Below are positions 10,939 through 54,192 of a stretch of DNA of 64,000 nt, one piece after another (the stretch's first letter is position 1; every line of letters starts with the position of its first letter). Source of the DNA: Amphibalanus amphitrite. Its lineage: Eukaryota; Arthropoda; Thecostraca; Balanomorpha; Balanidae. The stretch is from positions 744,001 through 808,000 of the forward strand of contig NW_024881562.1 of the NCBI RefSeq assembly GCF_019059575.1. The letters run 5' to 3'. The position numbers were made by a program, and so were the translations under genes. Below the pieces are notes generated by a model. That model saw only the letters and a program-made list of their open reading frames with translations, was not told where the DNA came from and did no database searches.

Positions 10939-13900
10939 TCAGAGTCCCAGCATGCTGCAGCCGATGAAGGTGGCTACCATGACCACAATGACGATCAGAC
11001 TGGCGGCCAGCACAGAGATGGTCCCTGAAACGGACACAAGCGTGGGGGAGGTCAGTCATGAGGTAGGTAACGTGCCGATTGAGAGGGGAGGATAGCTGCA
11101 CAGGTACGAGCAACAGGGCACATTTCAAGCAAGGCGATAGCTGAAGAGTCAAGGTAGCAGTGCAAGGTAGCTGCAAGATAGCAAGGTAGCTGAGGGGTGC
11201 AAAAGGCTCAGACAACAGTGAAGGGAGCTACAAATTTAAGACACCGCAAAAATGTGAAGCCAAAACGAGAACGATGAATAAAAACACGACAAACCAACAC
11301 AAACGTTCCTTCCAATATTCTATGGTACTTCTGGTATCTTGCCTACCAATTCTCACACCAAAAAGCTCGCCTCCTCTCCATAGCGCATCAAATGGTGGTA
11401 ACGGATCACATTCCTTTGCTACGTGGTGGTTCCTATCCCATCCATCTGCGTCAGGTGCCATTTTCTCACCTCTCTGTGCCACGTGGTGAATCTTGACCTG
11501 GTTGTCGACACTGATGCTGACCACACTGGCGTCGCTGTTTCCTGTGACAGCACGCGCCGCCTCACCCGACGGCAGGAACTCCAGACCGGTGACAAACGTG
11601 TGGTGCGCACTGTCCACCGTCTTGAGCGGACGCAGGCTATAGCTGATGAAGATGGTGACAGAGCCAGACTCCATGGAGCCCACGGCCAGGAATCGACCGT
11701 CGTCACTGACCGCCAGAGCGGATAAGCTGCCTGTAGAAAAGGAGGGGCAGCTGTTAGCGGGAGGAAAGCCACCTGCCAGCAGGGGATAGCAGGGCCGACC
11801 GGACAGGCTGCCTGAGGGCGGGGAGAGGGGTCAAGCTGTCTGGGAGGTTAGGTACTAGTCAGCGAGGAAGGGGAGGGGCGACTGGGCACCTGCCTGGCCG
11901 AGGGAAAGTTATCTGAGCGTGGGGAAGGGTAAGGCCAGCTGGACGGTAAACGGGGCGACCTCTGCCGGATAGAGCAACAACTGAACAGAGATATGCCAGG
12001 GTCATTTACACCCACCACTTTGACCGTTCTCCCTGACGCTACGTGATGTTCCATTTGACTTCTGGACTATTACCTGTGACTGTTGCCGTCTTCTCCGGCA
12101 CATAGGTGGTGGTGTTCCATTTGACGATGTAGCCCGGTTTTCGGGACGACGAGATCGGGTTGTGCAGAGTAAACAGACAGAAGTTGTTCTTGTCGCCTTC
12201 GACTATCCCGAACCTGCCGGTCGAGCCATTCGTCAGTTGTTCAGTGTCTTCGTGGCACTGACACGAATTTTAAATTGATGGCTTGAAGGTCATATTATTA
12301 TCCCATTAACCATGCCGTTAAGAGCGCAAATAGACTCCGCAGCTGTTTGTGAATCCTCTAAATCTCTAGTTCATCCCCATTATCGGGACAAGTACGAGTA
12401 CGAGCGAGTCACGCGATACAAGTACCAGGTCGAGGACACCACTTATTCGAGCGCGATTCGTCTCAGAGTTACGGTGATTATGCCATCATTCAATGGTCCG
12501 TCATTTCGTTAAAGCGGTGTCCTTCATAGTATAAGATACAAAAAGACGAGAGAGAGAGAGCTAAAAGCACCCTTACTTTACTGCAAACCCGACACCGTCG
12601 TACTGACCTGCACTTTTTGAACATGTATTTGCAGCCATCCTGGGGCGGGTCAAAGTCCAGCTGGGCGGCCTTCTTCCCGTCTTTGGTGTTCCAGACGTTG
12701 CACTTGTTGTCCTTCCCGATACTAACGATCTGTAGAAGCAATAGACTAAGCAGTTAATAGCGCATGTGTTGTGGAGCTCACACTTTCAAACGCTAAAACA
12801 TTATAAAAGACGACACGAGTCGTGCTCGGACCATTTGGACGAAATTTCGAGTCTATGACAGAATGGTCGGTTCTCAGTGAAATGGGTTTGCGATTAGCTG
12901 ATATATGTACAATATGCTGAGTGAGCCACAAACGCAAAGCACGGCGGACCGGTCAGCACGGAACGAGCAAAACGAACTAAGCCTTTCGAGGAAAAAAACG
13001 AGCACAAGACTTTTTTTGTAAGTTATCCGCCGATCACGAAATCAAAGATATGACATTTAATACAGACGAACTAATGACAAAACACATATGCATTCGCAAA
13101 ATAGCATTAACGAACTATAAAAACCGTTTCCTCATTGCCGCTCAAAATCAGAGGGCAACAACTCCGCCCAATAATACATTGCAAAACTCTTCAGTCATTA
13201 ACTACATTCTACCAGCCCTGCAAGTGACTCACCCTTGTTCCCGATGGGCTGATGTCTACATCGTCGATTTCCTTGGCGTGTGCCTTGAGGTCCCTGAGTT
13301 TGGTGAGTCCGGGGAACTTCCAGATGCGCAGGTGTCCGTCGCAGCCGCCCGTCACCAGGAACGTCCGGTCCAGACTGACGCGGACCACCTTCTGGAATGA
13401 GTCGTCCCCCTTCGAACTGGGGCGCACGGTCGGGCGGAGGTCAGACAGTCGGCAGGTCAGGGTGTGTTGGGACACATCAAATTAGGGATGTGAAACGGCA
13501 CGGCTGGAAATGGATTGGCATGAACAGGAAGAGCACTATCATAGCAGCAACTGAATAAAGCTGTCGAAAGACATAATGAATGCATTCGTAAATAATTGAC
13601 ATATTCTGATTTCGAAAAACAAACAAATCAAAGGAAAGAACGAAACAAGCGAACGAACATGTGTGTATGCATGAGTCCCAACCCAGCAGTCATTATCAAT
13701 GTTTGTGAAAACTATGACGTAAATATGACAATTATTTACTGCTGACGGTCACTGATACTGAATGGACCGAAGAACCCCTGGTCGTCTCGATCACGACCAC
13801 ACTGACAGCCATGAGCCACCACATGGCCAACCAAGCCTTACTTGAAGTCCGTGCGCACTGACTCCTGCTTGGTGATGTCGAAGCCGATCCGCATGTTCCC

Positions 13901-15001
13901 CGAGGGGTGGCGCCGCTTCCGGAAGAACCGGCCCTCCTGACTGTTGCTCAGAGACTCGCTCTTCCGTCGCTTCCTGGTCTGCGCGAACTTCTCTGAAGGG
14001 CGCAGAGTGGCGAGATGGTGAGAACTTAGAAAACACGAGGAAGGCTGTTCGGTGGACGTCAGTGGTACCTAGCACTATGCTGATTTGTACACAAAATGTT
14101 ATTAGGTTTCTCTGGAGCTTCAGAAAAGTGCACAGGGGCAGAATGAAAAAGTTCCTCTTTAAGGTTTCACTAAAAAAGAAATGCTTTACTATTCACAGTA
14201 TCAAGTCAACAGCCTAGTCAAGCATTCTTACGACTCGATATCGCTATAAGCACCAGAAAACAAAGGCCTGCATTGCAGTAACGGCCTACATCAGTGAGGA
14301 CTATGGACGCGCTCACCCTCGTCAGGCAGCACGTGACCCTGGTTATCCTCATCGACCAGTTTGCGGCTGATCTGATACATCTGCAGGTCGTCGTCCAGGC
14401 CGGCGGCCAGCATCTCGCGCCGGCCGTGCGTGAACGTGGTGCAGTTCATGATGGCCCGGTCACCAGTCTCGTGCCAGGCCACCTCCTCGGCCTCCGTCTG
14501 ACGTCCCGAGTAGGTCAGCTCGAATATTTGCTGCCGGAGAGGAGATGGTAAGGTCAGCTCGAATATTTGCTGCCGGAGAGGAGACGGTAAGGTCAGCTCG
14601 AATGCCAAAGAGGAGGTGTCACTGTATGCGTCAATGTATGTCTCGAATATCTCGAATACGTCACTGTAGTTTAGTCTCAACAGTTTCAGAGAGGAGAGTA
14701 CAAGACGAGTCACTAATGATTGGATTTACGAAAATGTTACTGACATGCAATCACCTGAATTAATAAATGATGAAACCAATAAACAACACCTATATTGCAT
14801 AATGTATTTAGGGATGGCATTGTAACCACAATCATAATTCTAGCTCGCAAGGATACTCACGAATCCATTGGCGACTCCCGTTTTGGCCGAGCCACCTCCG
14901 CCGGCCACAAGAATGTGCTGTCCTGAGAGTGCCTTTATCGTGTACAGTGGGAACGAAACCTTAGCCAGCAGCTCCCCAGTGGGGTTCTCATCCTCCGGCA
15001 T
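10939..15001 (-). CDS. PREB: PREB/Sec12 homologue, Sar1 guanine-nucleotide exchange factor
   Basis: Eight exons on the minus strand: 14861-15001, 14317-14530, 13842-13992, 13233-13416, 12608-12729, 12074-12213, 11470-11730, 10939-11024. They join in frame to 432 residues (human PREB has 417). Exon 1 carries the diagnostic loop GGGGSAKTGVANG (about residues 34-46), equivalent to the potassium-binding loop of Sec12. A WD40-type propeller follows, with TGGCDGHLRIWKFPGL and SIGKDNKCNVWNTKDG as blades. A basic low-complexity insert lies at RKRRKSES. The last exon encodes a single membrane anchor, TISVLAASLIVIVVMVATF, near the C-terminus. In this family the protein sits in the ER membrane and loads GTP on Sar1 to start COPII coat assembly. 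All introns are GT-AG with matching phases. The gene is divergent from DNAJC7. Confidence 0.93.
14524..14604 (-). repeat. 39-bp tandem duplication of the PREB exon-2 splice acceptor
   Basis: A 39-bp unit containing polypyrimidine tract, CAG acceptor and the first codons of exon 2 (QIFELT) is repeated twice with a third partial copy. Acceptors therefore exist with exon starts at 14530 and 14569, exactly 39 bp apart. The frame stays open through the extra unit, so use of the outer acceptor would add 13 residues. Confidence 0.8.
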
Positions 15002-16987
15002 GGTTGGCTGCCTTGACTGTTAGATCTTCTGTAGCCAAACTGCGGAGCTACACACATAGTTGGATGTCATGAAGTGCACTGATTTGTAACCAAATATCCA
15101 TCAGTCACATGGAAAATAAATATCTTTAGGTGCAGTAAGAAGGTTTGGTATGCATGGCAAGACTCTTAGAGATATTGCACTGGAGCTGGCGCAATCTATT
15201 TATAGCACCTAAATCCATACAAACATCATCACAAGCCAGATTGCAAAGCATGATAATCTCGACGAGACCTTGTTGGTACAGGGGCACTGTGCTTGGGTGC
15301 AGCGCACTGTGCAGTGCATATTTAGGCAGTGTGGTGTGTTTGCTTGTTTATTGGGGCTTTAAACTAATGGTCATTTCAATTTTTTGTATTTGGTTGTCTG
15401 GGATCTGTGCATATGTCTGATCAAAGTGAATCCAACCACATCCAACCAGCAGCCTGTAAAACCATGCTTTCATGTGTTTGAATGTCAATAAGTGCCACAA
15501 AATTATGAATGGTTGTTATATCATATAAGTAGTTTTTGATAGAGACAAGTAGAAAAACACGGAACAAATAGTGTATGGATGTGTTTTGATTATGGTGGGT
15601 AAGTGATCCTTAAATATTTCCGTGTTGACCAAAATTGAGTAAATGCAGGTACCTAGCTTAGTCGTAAAGCAGGCAGGTGTCACACTTGTTTTTTGCAACC
15701 AAAGATAGGCGCTATACGCAGAGCAGAGATGCTTTCTGATCAAGCCAAACCAACCCAAACCTGACCTAACCTTACCTACAACCTACAACCTGCTACAACC
15801 TTACCTACAGCATCCCTCCTTTGCCTTGGTTGCAAAAAACAAGTCAAAGTGTGATGCCTGCTTTACGACTTCCCTATTTTTTTAAAGATGCACATGAAAC
15901 TGACTAGCGCTGGCCGCTGGGAGAAGTCCAAGTGTGTCATACGTGAAATGAGGGATAGAATTACTGGCTACAAAAAATTAATGGCATTTAGTTCAATTAC
16001 AAATTCATGCTCACAGACACCTGTAGAACAAAAAATTGCTACCGTCTCAGCTTGACACCGGCTTCAAAATATCGTCTCAGTCTGTGATTGAAAATTAAAA
16101 TGCGGTGTAAATGGTAAGTACCACGAAACAAAACGACATCAATTTACTGAACAAATTTATAAAATATTTTTCGGCGCCTTTAGTCATACGCAATTTGCAA
16201 TTATCCCGCAATTATCGACTGTTTTTTTTTTGACGGTATATCAATATACTGCCTTGGTTTTGACGGTTTTGACCCAATATACCTTGGTTTTGACCACTAA
16301 ACCAAAACGTTTTAACTGTTGACGCCAAGTTGACACGCTGCTTTTAGTTTATGGCGCAGCTGTTACAAAAGATAAAAGTGCAGTTCACATGGCGTAGTTC
16401 TATTAGGACTTTTGAAACTTTTGTTATAGTTTTTCATATTTTTTAAGTTAAAATATGTTCATATTCTAACCTGGTCACAGACAAATCACAGAAACGTTTT
16501 GAAACCCAGAAATAAAGAGTGTTTTCACACAAAAATGAAAAGGTGGAAAATAAAGTCAATTTTATGTATTGTGTTATATGGAATGAGTGTAAACTGCACT
16601 TTCTTCGCAACAGCGTCAAGGCGTTGGATGTAAACCCAGAAAGAGATTTTAAATGTGAGTGATGTAAATAGAATTAATGTGAAGTAGTTACCATATATGA
16701 TTTTGAAAAATCGTGTTTTTTAAACAAAGTTAATTTTATTAGCCTAATTGTAGTAAAAAATAGTGTTGACAACTTTTTATTTGACAAATTTTGTTACATG
16801 ACGTCATTTACTCAAATGTTCATTTCTAATTTCTAGAAGTGATCTTTCTTTCAAGGCCACAGGGGATCTGCAGCAGATTTGTCTTCAAGTCGAGGGTCCT
16901 CTGTGTGTGCCTGCTCGGTGTTTGTGGCGTAAATAAACTTATTTTTGTGTCATCTTTTTGTCAGTTCGTCACTTATTCCTTACAACC
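15002..16987. other. Intergenic region between divergent PREB and DNAJC7
   Basis: About 2 kb separates the two start codons and must hold both promoters. The DNAJC7 5' UTR probably lies just before 16988. The region contains a MITE (15660-15870) and AT-rich sequence with no ORF of interest. I could not pick a convincing TATA box or initiator for either gene. Confidence 0.5.
15660..15870. mobile_element. MITE with ~45-bp terminal inverted repeats (AGTCGTAAAGCAGGCA)
   Basis: The left end AGTCGTAAAGCAGGCAGGTG and the inverse of the right end match over about 45 bp, including TTGTTTTTTGCAACCAA. The 211-bp element has no ORF. The target duplication is unclear, so the superfamily is not assigned. 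It lies between the PREB and DNAJC7 starts. Confidence 0.65.
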
Positions 16988-47964
<30,977 letters not shown>

Positions 47965-48542
47965 GGAACCCCGGCCGCGGCCACGCGCGCCTGCGCAGCA
48001 TGAGAGTGTGTTCGGCCGCGACCCGAGTGAGTGAGGTGAGAGTGACCGAGCGAGTGATGAGTGCAGAGTGAGGTCTGGAGTGTCAATACTCCAGCCAAGT
48101 GAACGGACGGGGTGAAGTGTCGCGATCAAAAGATGAGATGGTTCGATGCGCTGTGCGTTAGACGAAGATGTTTGCGCGCTGAGTGATGGAGTGCGAGGGC
48201 GGTGCTGGGCGGTATGCGATATGCGAGCGTCTGTCTCCAGCGGCGGCGCGATTCTCGCGTTGTATATGTCGGAAGGTCAGCGATAGTGAGTGCTTCTGCT
48301 TTTCTGTGTGCGTCGATGGCCCGTGTCGCGAGTGGTCTCCGGAGTCACGGCGTGTCGCTGTGCCGCAGTGACGACCTATGGATGGCTGGTGGGGGAGGGT
48401 CAGGTTCAGAGCTGAGCTCTCAGCGTACGTGCTCTGCGCGGGCGCAACGCAAGTCGTGGGCTTTGTCGATGTGCTGGTCAGACGACTGCTGGCTTTGGCT
48501 CGACTTAGAGCCGACTTATGGCGAACTCGCGAGGCTGATTAT
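47965..48542 (+). other. Probable 3' UTR of DNAJC7
   Basis: A GC-rich stretch after the stop with no conserved gene. No convincing AATAAA was seen before the MITE at 48543, so the transcript end is not located. Confidence 0.4.
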
Positions 48543-48905
48543 GGGCCTGTTCCAGCACCTCCAGTAGAAAGGCTTGACTGGAGGCTCTTTTAATATGTTT
48601 TACTGGAGGCGTAGGAACGCAATTTTATAAAAATAGGTTTAAAAAATTATGTGATTTTCCTTACATTTCAATAGTAAAATTAATCTTTCTTTAATCCTTT
48701 CTTTACGTTCATAATCGTCACATGTGCGCCATGATTATAGACCAGAGCCTCCAGTCAAATGTGGACCTCGCAACTGACTGGAGGCTACTGGAGGTTTCTG
48801 GAGCTTTGGCGAGAGCTTTCTGAAGCTTACAGGAGGCGCTGGTTCTGGACTGACTGGAGAATTCTGGAGCTTTCTGGTGTTTTCTAGAGGCGTTGGAACA
48901 GGCCC
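48543..48905. mobile_element. MITE with GGGCCTGTTCCA termini
   Basis: The left end GGGCCTGTTCCAGCACCTCCAG and the inverse of the right end GGGCCTGTTCCAACGCCTC match, with TAT flanking both sides. The interior is rich in CTGGAGG words in inverted arrangement. The termini and 3-bp flank are in the style of PIF/Harbinger or ISL2EU non-autonomous elements. This class call is tentative. Confidence 0.7.
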
Positions 48906-49429
48906 TATCATGGTTGGCGCCCTGGCCGCGATGGGTTGCTGAGGGACGGAAGTGGCGGCGACCTGGTCGGGGCAACCCACCCAGCAGAGTGGGCGGTCTC
49001 ACGGGAAATCGCCCGCCGCTAGTTTTATACCGTTACCAAATAACTTTTCGATGAAAATCTACAGTAACTGAGTACCATGGATTCTGTTGTAAGAAACCTG
49101 TGCTTGCTGGTCCATAATCCGTATGCTTGTTGGTATTTCATATTTCGTTCGTAGTCTTCAATTGCTGAATTAATTTAACCGAGATACATCGCCTATTAGA
49201 ACCCTGGAGGTGTGTCACGGACGCTGGCCGGTCGTCGAACAGGGTCGGGTTCGACCCGACTGTGGGCGTCTCGGTTCATAATGTACTGACCTGTTCAGAA
49301 GCCGAGTGCTCAGTGCTAGCGGTAACACCCTGTGCGGCACGAACGGTGAGCCGGTGGCCGATTTCAGCTGGAGACGGTGATCGCTGCGCGGGATGAGCGT
49401 TGTGTTCATTCTCTCGCGTCTGGTGACAA

Positions 49430-49815
49430 CTTTCCGTACCGTGAGCGGTCAATACATAACCCTGAGAAATACTGTGAGCCGTCAAGGCATAACCCTGAGA
49501 GGAATCGTGAGCAATGAGCAGTCGATACATAACTCTGAGAAGCATGAGCACTGAGCATTCAATGCATAACAAGGAATACAGCTGTGAGCGGAAAATACAT
49601 AACCACGAGAGGATCCGTTAGCGGTCAATGCACAACTCCGAGAAATACCTGAACTGTCAATACATAACCCTGAGAGATGCCTTTATGGTCATTTAATGAC
49701 CAATTATTGGTCAATGCTCAGTACAAAACCCTGAGCAGTATCGTGAGCGGTCAATTAACGCTGAGAATCTCTCCCACGCCATAGCGCTCAGAGCATAACG
49801 CTGAGAATTGTCCGT
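49430..49815. repeat. Degenerate ~50-bp minisatellite (GTGAGCGGTCAATACATAAC)
   Basis: About eight units share GAGCGGTCAATACATAACCC followed by TGAGA with variable spacers. The order is head to tail. No coding meaning is apparent. Confidence 0.65.
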
Positions 49816-51199
49816 TCCGTAAGTATGCGTGACGCTGCACAAAGCCAACCCCGTGTTGGAAGAAGTTAGTCTTCAGCCCACAGCGTCCTGGGTGGTTGCC
49901 GGCATTCGTCCCAAACACGTGATATGCTGTGTAGGCGGCCAGGCGGTTTCATCATCTGATAACCTTAGCGAGCGAGTGATAAGGTCGATAGGGAAAGATA
50001 AGTTGTCGGGTCGATGGCGGATTGCCAAAATGACCTTGTAGTCGGCGCGCCCTTAAGCCCCCCGATGGCGGATTGCACAATGCACATTCTGCCTGCATAG
50101 GACTCCAGTGCTGCCGACGGTCGCCCTAGGGCCGCCCGTGACGGAAGAGGGCCCAGGTCGCCGCTCCCCCTCGTTTGGTGCTATAAATCGTTATATCGTT
50201 GCTATAAGGACAGCTTGCCATAACAAATATTTACAATGGCATTACCACGGAATGACGATGTTTGCGGCCTAGCTAATGGCAAGTGACGAGGAATTGAGTA
50301 TGTATGTAGGTTTGCTCGAAACAAAGATGCTGTATCGGCCAATGATAAAAGTTTTGATATGCTACGACGCGGTAGAGTTTGACCCGAGCCGTAACGAGCG
50401 ACGTTTTATTACTCCCTTCCCTCCCCTCCCCTCGGGCTTTACATAAACGCCGGCGCTACGCGTTGCCGTTTTAAGCGCACCTTTTTGATTTTTACGCACA
50501 TGTGGAGGTCAGCTATAGGTCATCTAAGGTCAGGTCACCAAGTCACTTCAAGGGATCTCATCTCTGGAGCTAAGTAAATACTGGTCCCCCGTTTTGAATG
50601 GGGAACTTTTAGCGGTTGATCTAATTGACAAGGGTGACAGGAAATGTGTATCTCGTTTTACTCGTCGTAATATGAGACTGAATGCTGCTACAAACCGCAG
50701 AATGACAGATAACACAGGTCTCGCCTCGTAAGCACTGTGCCCAACTGAAATAAACGTACATCGGTCGCTACAAGGTATTCCCATCTCTGGTAACCCGTCT
50801 CCCACCCACACCCAGCGGGATGGACGGGCCCCGCCCCTCTCCACCGCCGACCGACCGGCCGACCGGGGGTCATGACCTCGGCCGGCGGCTGTGACCCCGG
50901 GCGAGCTCCGGCCAGCCTCTCCAGCTACGGAAGGTGGCGCCGCCTAGCCGCCGTCCGTTGAACCCAACCTGTGTTCATGACTCCGACAAAATTGCTCGGT
51001 CGGCAAATTCAAGGTCGCTAGCTGGGGGCGGCGGCCGCACGGCCGTGGCCGGCCCGTCGACTCGCGCGTATGACTCAAACTGTGGTTGGTGTGTTGTGCA
51101 ATGCGGGCGAGCAGCGGGATAGGCGGTACGGAGCGCTGTCAGGAAAAGAGCGGCTCGCCGCGGTAGGGTAGCTCGCTGCAGGGCCAAGGGTTGGTCGCA
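49816..51199. other. Gene-free stretch
   Basis: No conserved coding sequence. There is a short AGGTCA cluster at 50507-50540 and GC-rich sequence at 50810-51180. Nothing further is supported. Confidence 0.4.
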
Positions 51200-51229
51200 A
51201 AACATGTGTTTTTATTTTTTTCATATAAT

Positions 51230-52966
51230 TTTTCGACCTTTCGAAAAAAAAAAAACAGAATATAGGTTTGTGATAGAACACATGCCGATAATTTACTCTA
51301 GCAAGTTTTAGCCCGATGTCTTCAAAAATAGCTAAGTTATACGCATTTTACTCAAAATTTCACCATTATCGATTTTTCACATTCATTTTTCAGTAGATTT
51401 TAAACATCCTACAGCAAAATAAATAACACTATTGTGTTCCTGAGCTCAAACTGCATCTGATAGACTTCTATTTTGTTGAAAAATTCAGCTTCAAAATTTG
51501 ACCTTTTTGACCTGAGAGTGACCTGACGGTCTGACCTCAGCTATATTCAGCTAAAAATAATCTCAAATGACAAAAGCGACACTATTGTTTAAATCTATTG
51601 CTGAAATGGACCATAAAACATGTGTCACGTGACCGATGCATGATATAAAATTTCAGTGACCTAGGATATTCGACGGGTAACCTGGAGGGGGCCTTTATCT
51701 GAAAAATTCGCAGCACAAGTTCGGTAGTCGGTACCCTCCGGGTATCTAAGACATATCAAGGAGTGCGTACCCAAGCCAAAAATGAGCCTGGTCGGACTTG
51801 TTAGCAGGCGGCCAGACCCTCAATTGTGAACAAACCAAAATGCTAATTGGTAATTTTTACTTTGACCTGATCTGTGTGACGTCATTGGTGGGTTAACTCT
51901 GGGTCAATGAAACTGGGTTTCACTTAACCCTCGCATGTGTGCGGCGTTTGCCAGCTTCTAATGTGTAGGGGGGGGGGGTCGGTTGGACCCCCCCCCCCCT
52001 TGCCGTTTGGCCCCTGATCGAGCTAGAGCTTCGCGGAAAAAAACGAGCGTGTTGCCCGTGACGAGAGGAAGCCGATGATACCCAATTTTAAGGTCCTAGG
52101 TCGTTGGTTGACCTTCCAGGTCAGGTCAATGACCCAAAGTCGGGAAAATCGGGACCTGTTAGAAAGTCGTAAAGTGTGGCTGCTAAGGGGTTTTTCGGGG
52201 TGCTGATCACGAATATCGTGTTAGTTTTGATCACAGATGATGTCTTGAAGCATTTAGACCAGGTCGGGTCAGGTCAGGTCAGGTCAACCAGTAGGCGTCG
52301 TGACGGGTATTCGTAGTACGTGTCAACCGCCTCTGACAGCTTCGTAACATGTTACGAAGTCACCAAAACTACTTCGTAAATGTTCAAATGGTTGCTAAAT
52401 TCGAATTCAGCTCCAAAAACTAGCCTAGAAACATGTAAAACTCGAAAAAGTGAACCGAGGTCACCCGAGGTCACCAAAGGTCAATGACCTGACCTGACCT
52501 TCAGGTGACCTTGACACACACGGGAGTAACATCAAATCACATGTTTGAACGTTTGAAACCACGAAAAGCTTGCAAACACGCGGCTAGTGCTAGCCGACAT
52601 ACGCGAAATCGCGATTCCGGCCAAACATGGTCTCTGAAAAGAGGTCACAGGTCAAAGGTCATTTGGGTCAGGGTCATGAAATTTTCAGGGTAGGTGTAAA
52701 ATTGATCAATGGGAGGGTACTGAAAGTTTCGTCGCGATCGGCCGCTTTTTACGCGAGTTATTCGCGAAAAACCATGGGGGGGGGTCCATCCGACCCCCCC
52801 CCCCCCTACACATGCGAGGGTTAACAGTTTTTCCAAGGCTATCAGACGCTGTCTGGATTTTAACGATTGGCCCAGTAGTTTCAGAGATAGGGGGGCCTCT
52901 GTAGAGCCCCCCCCCCCTCCCCCAGTCACTCGCGTTATGGAAATAACTCCAGGTCATGCGCGGGCT
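51230..52966. mobile_element. Older TTAA-hairpin family element interrupted by a younger one
   Basis: The 51230-51720 part resembles 2090-2600 (CATAAAACATGTG, TTTGACCTTTTTGACC). The right end near 52889-52966 has a hairpin GGCCTCTGTAGAGCC with G/C tracts and ends GCGCGGGCTAA, matching the inverse of the start of the remnant at 1834. A complete younger copy (51928-52820) sits inside. The left boundary is not resolved. Confidence 0.4.
51928..52820. mobile_element. TTAA-type G-tract-hairpin element (copy 5)
   Basis: TTAA on both flanks (51924-51927, 52821-52824). Terminal inverted repeats start CCCTCGCATGTGT. G/C-tract hairpins lie at about 51967-51999 and 52776-52806, with matching inner sequences TCGGTTGGA and, inverted, TCGGATGGA. 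Its interior has the densest AGGTCA arrays of the window (52090-52130, 52255-52290, 52455-52510, 52640-52680). No ORF of note. Confidence 0.75.
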
Positions 52967-53404
52967 AATTCTCGCTGAAGTAATGCTCACTCGTTTTCCT
53001 CGAGAGATATGACATTCGCGCGTAAACAAGTGCAGCACTGGGAGATACGGTCGCACTGACAGCAAAGGTTACCACGAGGAGAGTGCCTAGTGGTCGGCTC
53101 GGGGGAAACTAAACATATGAGCAGTGGTTTCCGCATGCGTATAGGGTGAGCGATAAACGATAAACGATAATTTTCGCTGTTAAGTAAATCGGTTATCGTT
53201 ATCGTTTATCGCTAAATTTTGAAAATTATCGCTCATCCACATATCGCAAGTTACAAAAATTATGAACGATAAGCGATAAATATAAAACGGGATGATTGAA
53301 AAATGGAAGACGATCGACAGTGTATGCCGCGCGACAGTAGGTATGTGTGCGCAACCTGTTGCCATCTGCTAAGTGTACAGATCTGTCAGACGGCCGACGG
53401 GTGG

Positions 53405-53440
53405 TATAAATTTGCGCGGCGGACCGGGCAGAGGTCAGTC
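53405..53440 (+). promoter_or_regulatory. Core promoter: TATAAAT and TCAGTC initiator
   Basis: TATAAAT starts at 53405 and TCAGTC spans 53435-53440. The initiator A is 32 bp from the first T of the TATA box, the canonical arthropod spacing. The ATG of a short ORF follows about 56 bp downstream. Confidence 0.55.
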
Positions 53441-53492
53441 ACAGCGGGGCCTACTCCCGCATATCTGGAGGAGTGAACAAAACAAGTATATA

Positions 53493-53636
53493 ATGAACTT
53501 GCTCCAGAAAGTCAAACTCAGCATCAAAAACTACGCCAACTTAGCTAAGGTTTCCGTCTTTGACTACTCCCGAAATAAGAACGTGCTCGTACCGATATTA
53601 GTAGGATTAAGAATTACAAAGCTTAACTTGTCATAA
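53493..53636 (+). CDS. Short ORF of unknown function downstream of a core promoter (47 aa)
   Basis: The frame starts MNLLQKVKLSIKNYANLAKV and ends at TAA 53634-53636. It is basic with an amphipathic start and I recognise no family. It is retained only because a well-spaced TATA/initiator pair precedes it and it sits between two TTATCG arrays. It could be the first exon of a longer transcript or a chance frame inside a mobile element. Confidence 0.25.
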   Translation: MNLLQKVKLSIKNYANLAKVSVFDYSRNKNVLVPILVGLRITKLNLS

Positions 53637-54192
53637 TTACGGCGCGCCTACAACGCATTACGTCTTTTGCCAATTGGCGAATTTTCACAGTGGAGGTACC
53701 GTTTCGTTATCGCTGTTAAAAAACAATTATCGTTATCGTTTTATCGTTTACATATCGTTTCGTTATCGCTGTCAAAACAATTTTCGTTATCGTTCTATCG
53801 TTTTATCGCTATCGTTGTTAATTTTAAAAAAAAATATCGTTTATCGTTTATCGTTATCGCAAACCTTCCTTATCGTTTTATCGTTATCGCAGGTGCGAAA
53901 ATTAGTTGTCGCGGAAAGCACTGCATATGAGGGAGAGGGTTCGGGGAGACGGACACGGTACCTAAGTAGGTAGGTAAGTACAGGTCTCGCGGGTTTTAGC
54001 GGTAGGTTTTGCACCTAGAAAATTTAGTGTACTTCAGGCTATATCTTCGTCGTCTTAAGCTTTTAAGTGTTGAAGATGCGATCGACTTGTTGGGTAACAA
54101 GCCGGCCAGGATCGTGTAAAATGGCTTCATCGTAGATCGATTAGTTTCTGAGATATAACCGGAAATGTAAAAGTGCAAAACCTACCGCTTAA

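Larger units (their letters stand above)
53140..53895. repeat. TTATCG-array-bounded segment
   Basis: Irregular arrays of TTATCG/CGATAA (GATAAACGATAAACGATAA at the left; GTTATCGTTATCG, TTTATCG at the right) flank about 400 bp of non-repetitive sequence. That central part contains a TATA-initiator promoter and a 47-codon ORF. It may be a mobile element, but no clean terminal repeats were resolved. Confidence 0.5.

Noticed and set aside
12214-12247. Alternative start of PREB exon 6 at an upstream CAG acceptor
   Set aside because: Joining there puts a stop in frame; the acceptor at 12214-12216 restores CRFGIVEG, which matches the family.
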